The notes below the pieces were generated by a model. The model saw only the letters and a program-made list of their open reading frames with translations, was not told the DNA's origin and did not search any database. A stretch of DNA of 64,000 nt from Eubacterium sp. ER2 (GTDB lineage Bacteria > Bacillota > Clostridia > Lachnospirales > Lachnospiraceae). Of the stretch, positions 15,622-25,248 are shown in pieces (the stretch's first letter is position 1; each line of letters starts with the position of its first letter). Location: assembly GCF_000765215.1 (NCBI RefSeq), contig NZ_JPJE01000002.1, forward strand, positions 1-64,000, written 5' to 3'. The position numbers and the translations under genes were made by a program.

Positions 15622-17079
15622 TTAATACAGACACTTCACCGTGGGATAGATGGTGCGGAACTTCTGGTACTTCTCCTCGTACTTTTTCACCAGCTCCTCC
15701 TCCGGCTCAACAGTGTCCACGACCTTCACGATCTTCTCCGCGATGGTCTTCACATCCGGGTACTCGCCGCAGCCCACAGCCGCCAGCATGGCGCCGCCCA
15801 GGGCCGGGCCCTCCTCGCTCTCGATCACATCCACCTTCAGATTCATGACATTGGCAATGATCTTCTTCCAGAGAGGGCTCTTGGCTCCTCCGCCGCAGAT
15901 CTTCGTCCGCTCGATCTGGATGCCCAGACTTCTGGCCACCTCCAGGGAGTCCCGAAGGCCAAAGGCAACACCCTCCAGCACAGCCTGGGTCATATCCTCT
16001 CTTGTGGTGTCCATGGACATGCCGATGAACATGGCTCTCGCGTCCGGATTATTGTGAGGAGAGCGCTCTCCCATAAGGTAGGGAAGGAAGAACACATTGT
16101 TCTCTCCCAGCTTCTGGATCCCCTCCTGCTCCTTTCCGAAATCCTTTGTCTTTAAAATATCCTCCATCCACCACTTATTGCAGGAGGCAGCGCTGAGCAT
16201 ACATCCCATCAGGTGGTAGTTTCCGTCCGCATGGGCAAAGGAGTGGAGGGCATTGTTCTCATCCACGCCGAAATTCTCGCTGGAGATAAAGATCGTTCCG
16301 GATGTGCCCAGGGAAATGTTGCACATGCCGTCTCCTACTGTGCCGGTTCCCACAGCGGCAGCCGCATTGTCCCCGGCGCCCGCAATCACTTTTACGTCGG
16401 CTGAAAGTCCCAGCGCTTCCGCTACGTCTTCCTTTAAAGTTCCTACTACTTCGTAGCTCTCATAAAGCTTTGGAAGCATCTCCTCTGTAATGCCGCATAT
16501 CTCCATCATCTCTTTGGACCAGCAGCGGTTCTTCACATCCATCAGCAGCATGCCTGAGGCGTCTGACACATCTGTGCAGAAGGAGCCGGACAGCCTGTAG
16601 GCCAGATAATCCTTGGGCAGCATGATCTTTACAATCTTCGCAAAATTCTCCGGCTCGTGCTTTTTCATCCAGAGGATCTTGGGGGCTGTAAATCCCGCGA
16701 AGGCGATGTTGGCTGTGTACTGGGAAAGCTTGTCCTTGCCGATCACATTGTTGAGGTAGTCGGTCTCCTCCCCGGTGCGGCCGTCATTCCAGAGAATGGC
16801 CGGCCGGATCACCTGATCATCCTTGTCAAGGGCCACCAGGCCGTGCATCTGCCCGCCAAAGCTGATGCCCGCCACCTTTGACCTGTCAAATCCTTCTGTC
16901 AGTTCTCGAATCCCCTCCATGGACTTTTCAAACCAGTCCTCCGGGTTCTGCTCAGACCAGCCCGGATGAGGGAAGAACAAAGGGTACTCCTTTGACACAA
17001 TATTTTTGATATCTCCTGTCTCGTCCATCAGAAGGAGCTTCACCGCTGATGTGCCGAGATCCACGCCAATATATAACAT
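15622..17079 (-). CDS. xylB: Xylulokinase (FGGY family)
   Basis: Cytoplasmic carbohydrate kinase of 485 residues that phosphorylates D-xylulose to enter the pentose phosphate pathway. The ATPase-fold signatures GVDLGTSAVK at the N-terminus, GISFGGQMHGLV, WNDGR and GAGDNAAAAVG, and the C-terminal ICGGGAKSPLW, follow XylB. AGGAGGT stands seven bases before the ATG. It follows the isomerase gene on the same transcript, after a strong 10-bp hairpin. FGGY kinases differ mainly in sugar choice, so D-ribulose is a possible alternative given the FucI-type isomerase partner. Confidence 0.87.
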   Translation of the reverse strand: MLYIGVDLGTSAVKLLLMDETGDIKNIVSKEYPLFFPHPGWSEQNPEDWFEKSMEGIRELTEGFDRSKVAGISFGGQMHGLVALDKDDQVIRPAILWNDGRTGEETDYLNNVIGKDKLSQYTANIAFAGFTAPKILWMKKHEPENFAKIVKIMLPKDYLAYRLSGSFCTDVSDASGMLLMDVKNRCWSKEMMEICGITEEMLPKLYESYEVVGTLKEDVAEALGLSADVKVIAGAGDNAAAAVGTGTVGDGMCNISLGTSGTIFISSENFGVDENNALHSFAHADGNYHLMGCMLSAASCNKWWMEDILKTKDFGKEQEGIQKLGENNVFFLPYLMGERSPHNNPDARAMFIGMSMDTTREDMTQAVLEGVAFGLRDSLEVARSLGIQIERTKICGGGAKSPLWKKIIANVMNLKVDVIESEEGPALGGAMLAAVGCGEYPDVKTIAEKIVKVVDTVEPEEELVKKYEEKYQKFRTIYPTVKCLY

Positions 17080-17097
17080 ATGTACCTCCTGAAACAG

Positions 17098-17126
17098 AGG
17101 GCGGGGTTATGCTGTCACCCCGCCCT
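17098..17126 (-). other. Intra-operon GC hairpin before xylB
   Basis: Perfect 10-bp stem AGGGCGGGGT/ACCCCGCCCT with a 9-base loop between the isomerase and kinase genes. It lacks a T-run, so it is more likely an mRNA processing or stability element than a full terminator. Confidence 0.6.
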
Positions 17127-17156
17127 GTTGTATTGTCAATATAGCTGCTCTTTTAC

Positions 17157-18641
17157 TTATCTCCAGGGATTTTCTGTCGGATATCTCACGCCCGCCGGCT
17201 GGTTGTATCCGATCTCGTCCACCGGAACGCCTATGTATTTGAACACTTCATACAGCGCTTTTCCGTGATGTCCGAAAGCGACTGCCCCGTGATGCGGGAA
17301 GCCTCCCTCGATCAGCACATGGCGGTAGAAGCGTCCCATCTCCGGAATAGCGAACACGCCGATTGCTCCGAAGGATCTGGATGCCACCGGAAGCACCTCG
17401 CCCTGCGCGATGTACGCACGGAGGATGTTGTCTGATGTGCTCTGCAGGCGGAAGAATGTGATATCGCCTGGAACGATGTCTCCCTCCAGAGTTCCCTGTG
17501 TCACTTCCTCAGGCAGCGTTCTTGCCATGATCTTCTGGTACTTCATCTCGCAGAAGGACAGCTTTGAGGAGGCTGTGTTTCCGCAGTGGAAGCCCATGAA
17601 CACATCCTGAAGTGTGTAGTTGTATTTGCCCTTGATATCCTCGTTGTACATATCCTTGGGCACGCTGTTGTTGATGTCAAGCAGGGTGACTGTATCGTTG
17701 CTCACAACGGTTCCGATGAACTCGCTGAGAGCTCCGTAAATATCCACCTCGCAGGACACCGGAATGCCCTGGGCTGTCAGGCGGCTGTTTACATAGCAGG
17801 GCACAAAGCCGAACTGTGTCTGGAATGCAGGCCAGCATTTTCCGGCGATCGCCACATATTTTCTGTAGCCTCTGTGCTCCTCCACCCAGTCTTTTAAAGT
17901 CAGCTCATACTGAGCCAGCTTGGACAGGATCTCCGGCTTCTTGTTTCCGGCTCCCAGCTCCTCTTCCATCTCCTTGACAATGGCGGGAATTCTCTCGTCC
18001 CCTGCGTGCTTATTGAAAGCCTCGAACAGGTCGAGCTCTGAGTTCTCCTCGATCTCCACGCCGATGTTGTAGAGCTGCTTGATAGGTGCGTTGCAGGCGA
18101 GGAAGTTCAGCGGACGGGGTCCGAAGGAGATGATCTTTAAGTTGTTCAGTCCCACAATTGCTTTTGCGATCGGAACAAACTCGTGGATCATGTCCGCGCA
18201 GTCCTCAGCGTCGCCTACCGGATACTCCGGAATGTAGGCTCCTACGTTGCGCAGCTTCAGGTTATAGCTTGCGTTGAGCATACCGCAGTATGCGTCTCCT
18301 CTTCCGTCCAGAAGGTCATTTCCTGACTCCTCCGCAGCGGCGATGAACATCTTCGGTCCGTCAAAGTGCTTTGCAAGCAGTGTCTCGGAGATCTCCGGTC
18401 CGAAGTTTCCAAGGTATACGCACAGAGCATTGCAGCCTGCCTTCTTGATATCCTCAAGAGCCTGCACCATGTGGATCTCACTCTCCACGATGCAGATAGG
18501 ACATTCATAGATCTCCTCTGAGCCGTACTTCTCTGTGTAGGCTTTCATCAGGTTCTGTCTTCTCGTCACAGACAGACTCTCCGGGAAACAGTCACGGCTT
18601 ACAGCCACAACTCCGATTTTTACTTCTGGCATGTTGTTCAT
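17157..18641 (-). CDS. L-fucose/L-arabinose isomerase family protein
   Basis: Sugar ketol-isomerase-like protein of 494 residues. It shares the FucI-type layout, with probable manganese ligands about E298 (SCEVDIYGA), D322 (LLDINN) and H450/H451 (GGFPHHGAVAFGHHG). The stretch GFHCGNTASSKL is also typical. FucI enzymes convert L-fucose, D-arabinose or related sugars to ketoses. Here it sits between DUF4867 and xylulokinase, next to a xylose-type ABC importer and sensor, and no xylA is present in the window. The sugar is therefore uncertain: D-xylose, D-arabinose and L-arabinose are all possible. Start at 18641, 11 bases after AAAGGAGG. Confidence 0.8.
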   Translation of the reverse strand: MNNMPEVKIGVVAVSRDCFPESLSVTRRQNLMKAYTEKYGSEEIYECPICIVESEIHMVQALEDIKKAGCNALCVYLGNFGPEISETLLAKHFDGPKMFIAAAEESGNDLLDGRGDAYCGMLNASYNLKLRNVGAYIPEYPVGDAEDCADMIHEFVPIAKAIVGLNNLKIISFGPRPLNFLACNAPIKQLYNIGVEIEENSELDLFEAFNKHAGDERIPAIVKEMEEELGAGNKKPEILSKLAQYELTLKDWVEEHRGYRKYVAIAGKCWPAFQTQFGFVPCYVNSRLTAQGIPVSCEVDIYGALSEFIGTVVSNDTVTLLDINNSVPKDMYNEDIKGKYNYTLQDVFMGFHCGNTASSKLSFCEMKYQKIMARTLPEEVTQGTLEGDIVPGDITFFRLQSTSDNILRAYIAQGEVLPVASRSFGAIGVFAIPEMGRFYRHVLIEGGFPHHGAVAFGHHGKALYEVFKYIGVPVDEIGYNQPAGVRYPTENPWR

Positions 18642-18677
18642 AGTGTTTCATTCCTCCTTTAAATTTTATCAAACATT

Positions 18678-19304
18678 CTACAGTGTGATGTTCTCTCCTT
18701 TTAATCCGTTAAACGCGCCCTCGATCTTTGCTTCCTCGTGGGCGATAAGCCACTTATTCTTTGCGGTGATGAGCCTGTCCTCCCCGTCTTTTCCCACAGG
18801 GAAGGTCAGGTCCGTGTTGGTGTCCTTAGGCAGCACGACTACCACGCGGAAGCCTTCCTTGTCCCCCACTGTACAGGGAGCGTAGTGAAGCGTTGTGGCA
18901 TACACCTCTATGGCTGTCCCGGCAGGAACAAGAAATGCCTCCACCTTCGATGTATCGTAGGTGTAATCCGGCTCCACATCCTGCTGCTTTCCGATCAGCA
19001 GGATAGCATCCGTCACTGCCACATTGATCTCTGACGAGCGGTGATACTCCAATGCGTTGAGCTTTTTATTGTTTCCATTGCAGTATCCGATCTCGATCGG
19101 CAGACCACCAAACCCACGGTTTTTCAGTTCCTCCGCCACCGGAAGGGTCTCCAGCTCCTCCACAGAGGGCACATAGATGACATCGTCAGCGGGCAGGGGC
19201 GTGTGCTCCATCTCCTTTAACAGGCGGCCGAAATCATAGCCTTCCAGCACCTTGCCGTATGCCCTGAAGGACGCATCCGTCACTTTCTGGATCTGCATGT
19301 CCAT
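18678..19304 (-). CDS. DUF4867 family cupin-like protein
   Basis: Cytoplasmic protein of 208 residues that looks like the DUF4867 family. The central part (VNVAVTDAILLIG, FLVPAGTAIEVYATTLHYAPC) has the beta-strand and His/Glu pattern of a cupin barrel resembling ureidoglycolate lyase. It is the first gene of the unit with the isomerase and kinase, which suggests a sugar mutarotase- or isomerase-type helper role, but no activity is known to me. Its start follows AAGGAGGAG. No convincing -35 box is seen upstream, although TATACT is present, so activation by a regulator is likely. Confidence 0.7.
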   Translation of the reverse strand: MDMQIQKVTDASFRAYGKVLEGYDFGRLLKEMEHTPLPADDVIYVPSVEELETLPVAEELKNRGFGGLPIEIGYCNGNNKKLNALEYHRSSEINVAVTDAILLIGKQQDVEPDYTYDTSKVEAFLVPAGTAIEVYATTLHYAPCTVGDKEGFRVVVVLPKDTNTDLTFPVGKDGEDRLITAKNKWLIAHEEAKIEGAFNGLKGENITL

Positions 19305-19542
19305 CTCCTCCTTCTTTTATTCACTAAAGTCAGTATATCAACATTTTTTATTGAATACCACCAATTTTTTGTGCTCTTTATGGCAAATTCTTATCTTTTT
19401 GCACTCTTCTCTCTGCTATTTTGTATCACATTGTTTTGGGGAAAATAAAAAACAACAACTCACATCATCTGACAGCAGCATATGCCGCTTACACGAAAAG
19501 ATAAAGATATTTAACAGATACCTGTTTTGGGGCAGGATAAAG

Positions 19543-19932
19543 CTAAAGAGCCATCCGCTCTTTGATTATGTGTACTTCATTTTCAAGATGTGTAACCCGA
19601 AGAAGCAGCAGTTCCTTCTCATTGTCTACTTTCAGCGCGTCATCCAGCTTTCTCGATAAGTCAAGATGTCCCTCCGCAATTATTCTGATCCCGCGGTTTG
19701 TCTCGTTCTCCAGCGTGGTCTCGATCCGGGTCAACCTCTGCTTCACTCCACCCATTTCTTCTCTCATGGAACCAATCTCTGACCGCATGGAGCCCATCTC
19801 CTGCTTCAGGCCACTGATATTCTGCTTTACATCGCTCATATCCAGCCTGAGTTCACGGATATCTTCACGAAGGGGACTGATTTTTGCTTCCAGCATTTCT
19901 CCTATTGAGATCAACAATTCCTGGCTTGTCAT
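19543..19932 (-). CDS. Small coiled-coil protein
   Basis: Protein of 129 residues made almost wholly of heptad-rich helix, with near-repeats of the type GSMRSEIGSMREEMGGVKQ between residues 45 and 70. It has no signal peptide or membrane segment. AAGGAGGTGA gives it an excellent ribosome site. I do not recognise a function. It stands alone between the pentose operon and the ABC importer, and the 238 bases that follow hold the promoter region of DUF4867. Confidence 0.65.
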   Translation of the reverse strand: MTSQELLISIGEMLEAKISPLREDIRELRLDMSDVKQNISGLKQEMGSMRSEIGSMREEMGGVKQRLTRIETTLENETNRGIRIIAEGHLDLSRKLDDALKVDNEKELLLLRVTHLENEVHIIKERMAL

Positions 19933-20026
19933 ATTCTGTTCACCTCCTTGCCGTAAATCTTTTGAGTAAATGGATTATAGCACAGGGAGAGGCAGATGTC
20001 CAGCTTCACATAACACATGGATACAC

Positions 20027-20063
20027 AAAAAAGAGAACGGCGGTCTGCAAAACTGCCGTTCCC
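20027..20063 (-). terminator. Terminator of the sugar ABC importer operon
   Basis: Stem GAACGGC (20035-20041) with GCCGTTC (20055-20061), followed on the minus strand by CTCTTTTTT. Confidence 0.8.
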
Positions 20064-20088
20064 TCTGCATGTAACATTTGTTCTCTGT

Positions 20089-21249
20089 TTATCTGGAATT
20101 CTTCTTGGACTCCACGTCGAAGATAACAGCCGCCAGAACAACCAGACCCTTTACAACCTTCTGCCAGTTCATGTCGATACCCATGATAGACATACCAAGG
20201 TTGATGACACCCATCAGCGTAGCACCGATGATAACGCCGGGGATAGTTCCGCTTCCGCCGTATGCGGATGCGCCGCCGATGAAACAGGATCCGATGGCGT
20301 CCATCTCGTAGCTGTCACCGGCTGTCGGGTTAGCAGAGTTCAGACGGGCGATGGTCACCATACCTGCAACTGCTGCCAGAAGTCCCATGTTGGCGTAGGC
20401 GAAGAAGTACACCTTGTTTGTGTTGATACCGGAGAGCTGTGCAGCCTTCTCATTTCCACCGATGGCGTACAGGTGACGTCCGATGGTTGTCTTGGATGTG
20501 ATGTACCCGTAAATGAGGACGATCACAGCGATCCAAAGGAGCATGTTGGGAAGACCCTTGTACTGTGCCAGTCTCCACATAAAGCCGATGATAACAATGC
20601 TGATGATAGCGCAGCGGATAATGTCGTTGCTTGCCTTGTTCACCGCGTAGCCCTTCTTGACCTTGGACATTCTTCCCTTGAATGTGATGAAGATAAAGAC
20701 AGCTGCCGCGATCACACCGATGAGCACACAGGTAATGTTCAGTCCCTGACCTCCGAAGAAGTCAATGATGTAGCTGTTGAACAGGTTCAGGTAGCCCTGG
20801 GGCATAGGCGCGATGGTGAAGCCGTCCAGCACGATGTTGGAGAGACCTCTGAACATGAGCATACCTGCCAGAGTTACAACGAATGGAGGGATACGCCTGT
20901 AGGCGATCCAGAAGCCCTGCCATACGCCGATGGCCAGTCCTACCGCCAGCATGACAATGATACCGATGAACACATTCATCTTCATGTTAACCATGACCGT
21001 AGCGCCCACAGCGCCCACGAAGCAGACTACAGATCCCACGCTCAGATCGATGTTACCGCCTGTCAGGATACAGAGCAGCATACCTGTTGCCAGGATGAAT
21101 ACATACGCGTTCTGCGCGATCAGGTTGTTGACGTTCTGCGGCAGGAGCATCCTTCCGCCTGTCTGCCATGCAAAAAACAATACCACAATGACCAGGACAA
21201 TGACCATTGTATACTTCTTCAAAAATTCTGATACTTTACTCTTTTCCAT
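20089..21249 (-). CDS. Sugar ABC transporter permease (XylH/MmsB type)
   Basis: Inner-membrane permease of 386 residues with about ten hydrophobic segments, of the branched-chain/ribose-xylose class (GGNIDLSVGSVVCFVGAVGA and IPPFVVTLAGMLMFRGLSN motifs). It forms the channel with the ATPase encoded two bases upstream and receives sugar from the binding proteins at 22.9 and 24.2 kb. Length over 380 and the order binding protein-ATPase-permease match XylFGH or ChvE-GguAB type importers for xylose and other aldoses. Last gene of the operon, followed by a terminator. Confidence 0.88.
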   Translation of the reverse strand: MEKSKVSEFLKKYTMVIVLVIVVLFFAWQTGGRMLLPQNVNNLIAQNAYVFILATGMLLCILTGGNIDLSVGSVVCFVGAVGATVMVNMKMNVFIGIIVMLAVGLAIGVWQGFWIAYRRIPPFVVTLAGMLMFRGLSNIVLDGFTIAPMPQGYLNLFNSYIIDFFGGQGLNITCVLIGVIAAAVFIFITFKGRMSKVKKGYAVNKASNDIIRCAIISIVIIGFMWRLAQYKGLPNMLLWIAVIVLIYGYITSKTTIGRHLYAIGGNEKAAQLSGINTNKVYFFAYANMGLLAAVAGMVTIARLNSANPTAGDSYEMDAIGSCFIGGASAYGGSGTIPGVIIGATLMGVINLGMSIMGIDMNWQKVVKGLVVLAAVIFDVESKKNSR

Positions 21250-21251
21250 AG

Positions 21252-22790
21252 CTATTCTCCTTTGCTCGATTTCAAGATGCGTGACATGATCAGTTCCTGG
21301 GTTGCCTCTTCCCCGCTCAGCTCTCCCACCATCTTTCCTTCATTCATGATGTAGATGCGGTCTGACATGCCGAGGACCTCGGGAAGCTCGGAGGAGATCA
21401 TGATCACGGATTTCCCCTGCGCCACCAGATCGTTGATGATGCAGTAGATCTCATACTTGGCTCCCACGTCGATACCTCTTGTGGGCTCGTCCAGGATCAG
21501 CACATCCGGCTCAGCGAACATCCATTTTGCCAGGAGCACCTTCTGCTGGTTACCACCGCTCAGGTTCCCTACGTTCTGCTCCACTGAGGGGCATTTTGTC
21601 CGCAGCTTTTCGCGGTATTCCTCCGCAACGGCGATCTCCTTGTCGTTGTCGATGACACCGTGGCTGCTGACTCCTTCCAGATTCGCAAGAGTGGTATTGA
21701 CACGGATAGGATTGCTCAGGATCAGTCCGTTCCCCTTCCGGTCTTCTGTCACGTAGGCCAGTTTATGTTTGATAGCATCCTTTACAGAGTGGAGATGCAC
21801 TTCTTTTCCATTTATAAACAGCTGTCCGGAAATGTTTTTGCCGTAGCTCTTTCCAAAGATGCTCATGGCCAGCTCGGTACGTCCTGCACCCATCAGTCCG
21901 GAGATACCGAGAACCTCTCCCTTTCTCACGTACATGGATACGTTGTCCACGACTTTTCTCTCAGAATACAGCGGGTGATGCACGGTCCAGTTCTTTACCT
22001 CCAGGGCCACATCCCCGATATTTTTCTTCTCCCTCTTGGGGAAACGGTCCGTCAGCTCACGGCCAACCATCCCCTTGATGATCCTGTCCTCCGTAAAGGT
22101 GTCCTTCTTTTTGTCCAGCGTCTCAATGGTAGAGCCGTCACGGATTACAGTGATTTTATCTGCCACATAGGCAATCTCATTTAATTTGTGTGAGATAATG
22201 ATCGAAGTCATGCCCTGCTTCTTGAACTCCAGCAGAAGATCCAGGAGCGCCTGGGAATCCTCCTCGTTCAGAGAAGATGTGGGCTCATCGAGAATGAGCA
22301 GCTTCGCGTTCTTGGCCAGAGCCTTGGCGATCTCCACAAGCTGCTGCTTGCCGGTTCCAATGTCTTTGATAAGTGTGCGGGAGGACTCTTTCAGTCCTAC
22401 CTGCTTCAGGTATTTGTCCGCCTCCCCGTATGTTCTGCTCCAGTCGATGGCAAAGGATTTTCCCTGCTCATTTCCCAGATACATATTTTCACCGATCGTC
22501 ATCTCCGGTACAAGAGCCAGCTCCTGGTGGATGATAACGATGCCTTTTTCTTCGCTGTCTTTGATCTTGTTAAATTTACAAACTTCTCCGTTGTATATGA
22601 TATCTCCCTCATAGCTGCCGTACGGGTAGATACCGCTTAAGACGTTCATCAGTGTGGATTTCCCGGCTCCGTTCTCACCCACAAGAGCGTGGACCTCGCC
22701 CTCCTCCACCTGCAGATTTACATTGTCAAGTGCCTTGACGCCGGGGAAAGTCTTGGTAATATTTTTCATCTCCAACAGGATATTTGCCAA
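21252..22790 (-). CDS. Sugar ABC transporter ATP-binding protein (XylG/MmsA type)
   Basis: Cytoplasmic ATPase of 513 residues with two fused nucleotide-binding domains. The first has Walker [10 protein letters not shown] near residue 35 and signature [14 protein letters not shown]; the second has [10 protein letters not shown] in place of a classical P-loop and [15 protein letters not shown]. This tandem is specific to monosaccharide importers. I placed the start at a TTG (22790) because GGGAGGGAG lies five bases before it; a frame from an upstream ATG at 22829 lacks a ribosome site. Confidence 0.87.
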   Translation of the reverse strand: MANILLEMKNITKTFPGVKALDNVNLQVEEGEVHALVGENGAGKSTLMNVLSGIYPYGSYEGDIIYNGEVCKFNKIKDSEEKGIVIIHQELALVPEMTIGENMYLGNEQGKSFAIDWSRTYGEADKYLKQVGLKESSRTLIKDIGTGKQQLVEIAKALAKNAKLLILDEPTSSLNEEDSQALLDLLLEFKKQGMTSIIISHKLNEIAYVADKITVIRDGSTIETLDKKKDTFTEDRIIKGMVGRELTDRFPKREKKNIGDVALEVKNWTVHHPLYSERKVVDNVSMYVRKGEVLGISGLMGAGRTELAMSIFGKSYGKNISGQLFINGKEVHLHSVKDAIKHKLAYVTEDRKGNGLILSNPIRVNTTLANLEGVSSHGVIDNDKEIAVAEEYREKLRTKCPSVEQNVGNLSGGNQQKVLLAKWMFAEPDVLILDEPTRGIDVGAKYEIYCIINDLVAQGKSVIMISSELPEVLGMSDRIYIMNEGKMVGELSGEEATQELIMSRILKSSKGE

Positions 22791-22868
22791 TGTTCTCCCT
22801 CCCTTTCCTTCATAAAACAGGCGGGCCACTCGTTCCCGCCTGCATTTTCACAAGTTACATTTTCACTC

Positions 22869-23975
22869 TTACTGAATATCGGATGCCTCATAGTATCCGG
22901 AGTCAATCAGCATCTCTTCGTAGTTGTCGATGGTTACAACTGTAGGCTCGCAGAGGTATGTAGGAATGACACCTGTTCCGTTGTCGTAGGACTCTGTATC
23001 GTTTACTTCTGCTTCCTCGCCGCCCATGATGGCGTCTACCATCTTAACGGTCTGCTCTGCAAGGAGACGTGTGTCTTTGAATACAGACATTGCCTGCTTG
23101 CCGGCTACAATGTTCTTAACGTTCGGCATATCGCAGTCCTGACCTGTGATGATCGGCCACTCGCCTGTGTAGTTTGCCTCAAGAGAGTTCTCAACACCAA
23201 GTGCTGTGGAGTCGTTGGAGCAAAGTACAGCGTCAAGCTGCTTGTCTGCGTAGTTGGAGCTTAAGATCGCATCCATTCTGGACTGAGCCTTCTCTGTGGA
23301 CCAGTCTGCTGTAGCGCACTGCTCTTTTGTCGTCTGTCCGGACTGAACAACCAGCTTTCCTTCGTCAATGTAGGGCTGAAGGACATCCATAGCGCCGCCG
23401 AAGAAGAAGTTTACGTTGTTGTCACCCGGGTCACCTGTGAAGATCTCGATATTGAAAGGTCCTGCCTGGTTCTCAAGGTCGAGAGCGTCCACCAGGTACT
23501 CGCCCTGCTTCTGGCCAACTAAGTAGTTGTCGAATGTGGCATAGTATTTAACAGCTGTCGTGTTCATGATCAGACGGTCGTAGGAGATAACCGGAATACC
23601 CTGCTCCTCTGCTGTTGCCAGAGGTGTTCCGAGAGACTCGCCGTCGATGGAGCCGATAACCAGAAGGTCGCAGCCACCGGAGATCATGTTCTCAATCTGG
23701 GAAACCTGTGTGGCGATATCGTTGTTCGCGAACTGAAGGTCAACCTCGTATCCGGCATCCTCCAGCTGTTTCTTCATGTTCTCGCCGTCCTGGTTCCATC
23801 TCTGCAGATCCTTTGTCGGCATGGCAACGCCGATCTTTCCTGATCCGGCCTCAGTCTGTTTGTCATCGCTTCCGGAGGTAGCTCCGCCGCTTCCCTCGCT
23901 TGAGCATGCAGCCAGAGATGCTGTCATCGCAGCGATCAGGCCGATTGCCAGAAGTCTCTTTGTTCTGTTTTTCAT
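22869..23975 (-). CDS. Sugar-binding lipoprotein (ChvE type)
   Basis: Surface substrate-binding protein of 368 residues. A lipoprotein signal (AAMTASLAAC, lipid cysteine about C24) and a Ser/Gly-rich spacer lead into a periplasmic-binding-protein fold of the ChvE multiple sugar-binding group (IGVAMPTKDLQRWNQDG, VISYDRLI, ITGQDCD, QAMSVFKDTRLLAE). It delivers sugar to the ATPase and permease encoded downstream in the same transcript. Its promoter region (23976-24085) has a TATAGT but no good -35, as expected for control by an activator such as the YesN regulator nearby. Confidence 0.88.
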   Translation of the reverse strand: MKNRTKRLLAIGLIAAMTASLAACSSEGSGGATSGSDDKQTEAGSGKIGVAMPTKDLQRWNQDGENMKKQLEDAGYEVDLQFANNDIATQVSQIENMISGGCDLLVIGSIDGESLGTPLATAEEQGIPVISYDRLIMNTTAVKYYATFDNYLVGQKQGEYLVDALDLENQAGPFNIEIFTGDPGDNNVNFFFGGAMDVLQPYIDEGKLVVQSGQTTKEQCATADWSTEKAQSRMDAILSSNYADKQLDAVLCSNDSTALGVENSLEANYTGEWPIITGQDCDMPNVKNIVAGKQAMSVFKDTRLLAEQTVKMVDAIMGGEEAEVNDTESYDNGTGVIPTYLCEPTVVTIDNYEEMLIDSGYYEASDIQ

Positions 23976-24089
23976 AATATCGTTCCTCCATTCATTTAAG
24001 AATTATTTGATGGTATTACTATAACAGGATGTCATCTGGACATGTTTGCAAAGGTCTGCACAAATTTACGAAAATTCAGGTTCAAAAAA

Positions 24090-24117
24090 GGGACTAGCAC
24101 ATTTTTGTGCTTGTCCC
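24090..24117 (-). terminator. Terminator after the second sugar-binding protein gene
   Basis: Twelve-bp stem GGGACTAGCACA/TGTGCTTGTCCC with one mismatch, followed on the minus strand by TTTTTT. It separates the sensor operon from the importer operon. Confidence 0.88.
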
Positions 24118-24162
24118 TGTTAAAAATGTCCTATTGACACGTGCTGTTCCCGTCTCTTTTTG

Positions 24163-25248
24163 TCAGTTTTCTACATTCAGGTATACCTCTTCCCTGGAGT
24201 GGAAGCCCGAGGAAATGATCACCCTGTCCATATTCTCCTTTGTCACGGCCACCGGCTCCAGCCCGTAGTAGGGAACCTTCTGTCCATCCTCATTTTCTTT
24301 CACGTCGGAAGCATCCAGCAGGTCTCCCGTGATCTGTTCCCCTTTTGCCAGCTTTACGGTGCACTCCGCCGCCTCCTTGGCCAGATCGTTGATGGGCTTG
24401 AAGACGGTCATGGCCTGGGTTCCCTCCACGATTCTCTGGCAGGCCTCCAGATCCGCGTCCTGGCCAACCACCACCACATCCCCGGCAAGCTGTCTCTCGC
24501 TCAGGGACCGGATCACATAGCCGGCCAGCCCATCGTTTCCGCACATAACCGCATCGATCTGCTCCTCCGTCCCCGCAAAGGCATCCGCCACGGCCTGGGT
24601 GCCGTTCTCCGGAGTCCAGGATTTCACATGGCTCTTGTACACGATCTTCCAGGGCCCCTCGCCCAGCTCCGCCTCAAAGCCGTTCACCACGTCCATGCTG
24701 TTGGAGTCTGCCTCCGGGCCGCAGATCATGACTACATTTCCTCCATCCGGGAGATTTTCTTTGATGCTCTGGGCCATCAGGGCACCCACCATCTCGTTGT
24801 CCACCGTGATGTACAGATCCGTCTGCTCCCCCTGGATGAGCCTGTCGTAGGAGATGACCTGAATTCCCTTGTTTCGGGCGTCCTTGACCTCCTCTGACAG
24901 AGCGTAGCAGTCTGTCGCCACAACGACGATGGCGTCCATGTTCTCCTCCGTGAATTTGCGGATCTGTGCCTTCTGCTTCTCCACGTCCCCGTTGGCTGTC
25001 TGCACGTCCACTGTGGCTCCCAGCTTCCGGGCCGTGTCCACGAACACATCCCTGTCCCTCGTCCAGCGCTCCAGCACAAAGGTGTCAAAGGTGATGCCGA
25101 TGCGGATCCCCTCGTCCGTCTCCTTTTCCATCTCCCCGGAGGGCTCCTGGGAGGTCTCCTGAGAGGTGTCCGCGCAGGCGGTCAGAAGGAGACCCGCCGC
25201 CGCGATCAGGGCGGCTGCAGCTGCAGCCAGTCTTTTTAGTTTCATCAT
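24163..25248 (-). CDS. D-xylose-binding lipoprotein (XylF type)
   Basis: Second sugar-binding protein, 361 residues from the ATG at 25248. It has a lipoprotein signal (LIAAAGLLLTAC) and a XylF-like body (IGITFDTFVLERWTRDRD, VQTANGDVEKQKAQI, VISYDRLIQG, VGQDADLEACQRIVEG, QAMTVFKPI), closest to D-xylose-binding proteins. Its ATG overlaps the stop of the response-regulator gene in ATGA, so it is made with the sensor genes and not with the importer genes. It may feed the same importer or act only in signalling. GAGGGGGTG is the ribosome site. Confidence 0.85.
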   Translation of the reverse strand: MMKLKRLAAAAAALIAAAGLLLTACADTSQETSQEPSGEMEKETDEGIRIGITFDTFVLERWTRDRDVFVDTARKLGATVDVQTANGDVEKQKAQIRKFTEENMDAIVVVATDCYALSEEVKDARNKGIQVISYDRLIQGEQTDLYITVDNEMVGALMAQSIKENLPDGGNVVMICGPEADSNSMDVVNGFEAELGEGPWKIVYKSHVKSWTPENGTQAVADAFAGTEEQIDAVMCGNDGLAGYVIRSLSERQLAGDVVVVGQDADLEACQRIVEGTQAMTVFKPINDLAKEAAECTVKLAKGEQITGDLLDASDVKENEDGQKVPYYGLEPVAVTKENMDRVIISSGFHSREEVYLNVEN

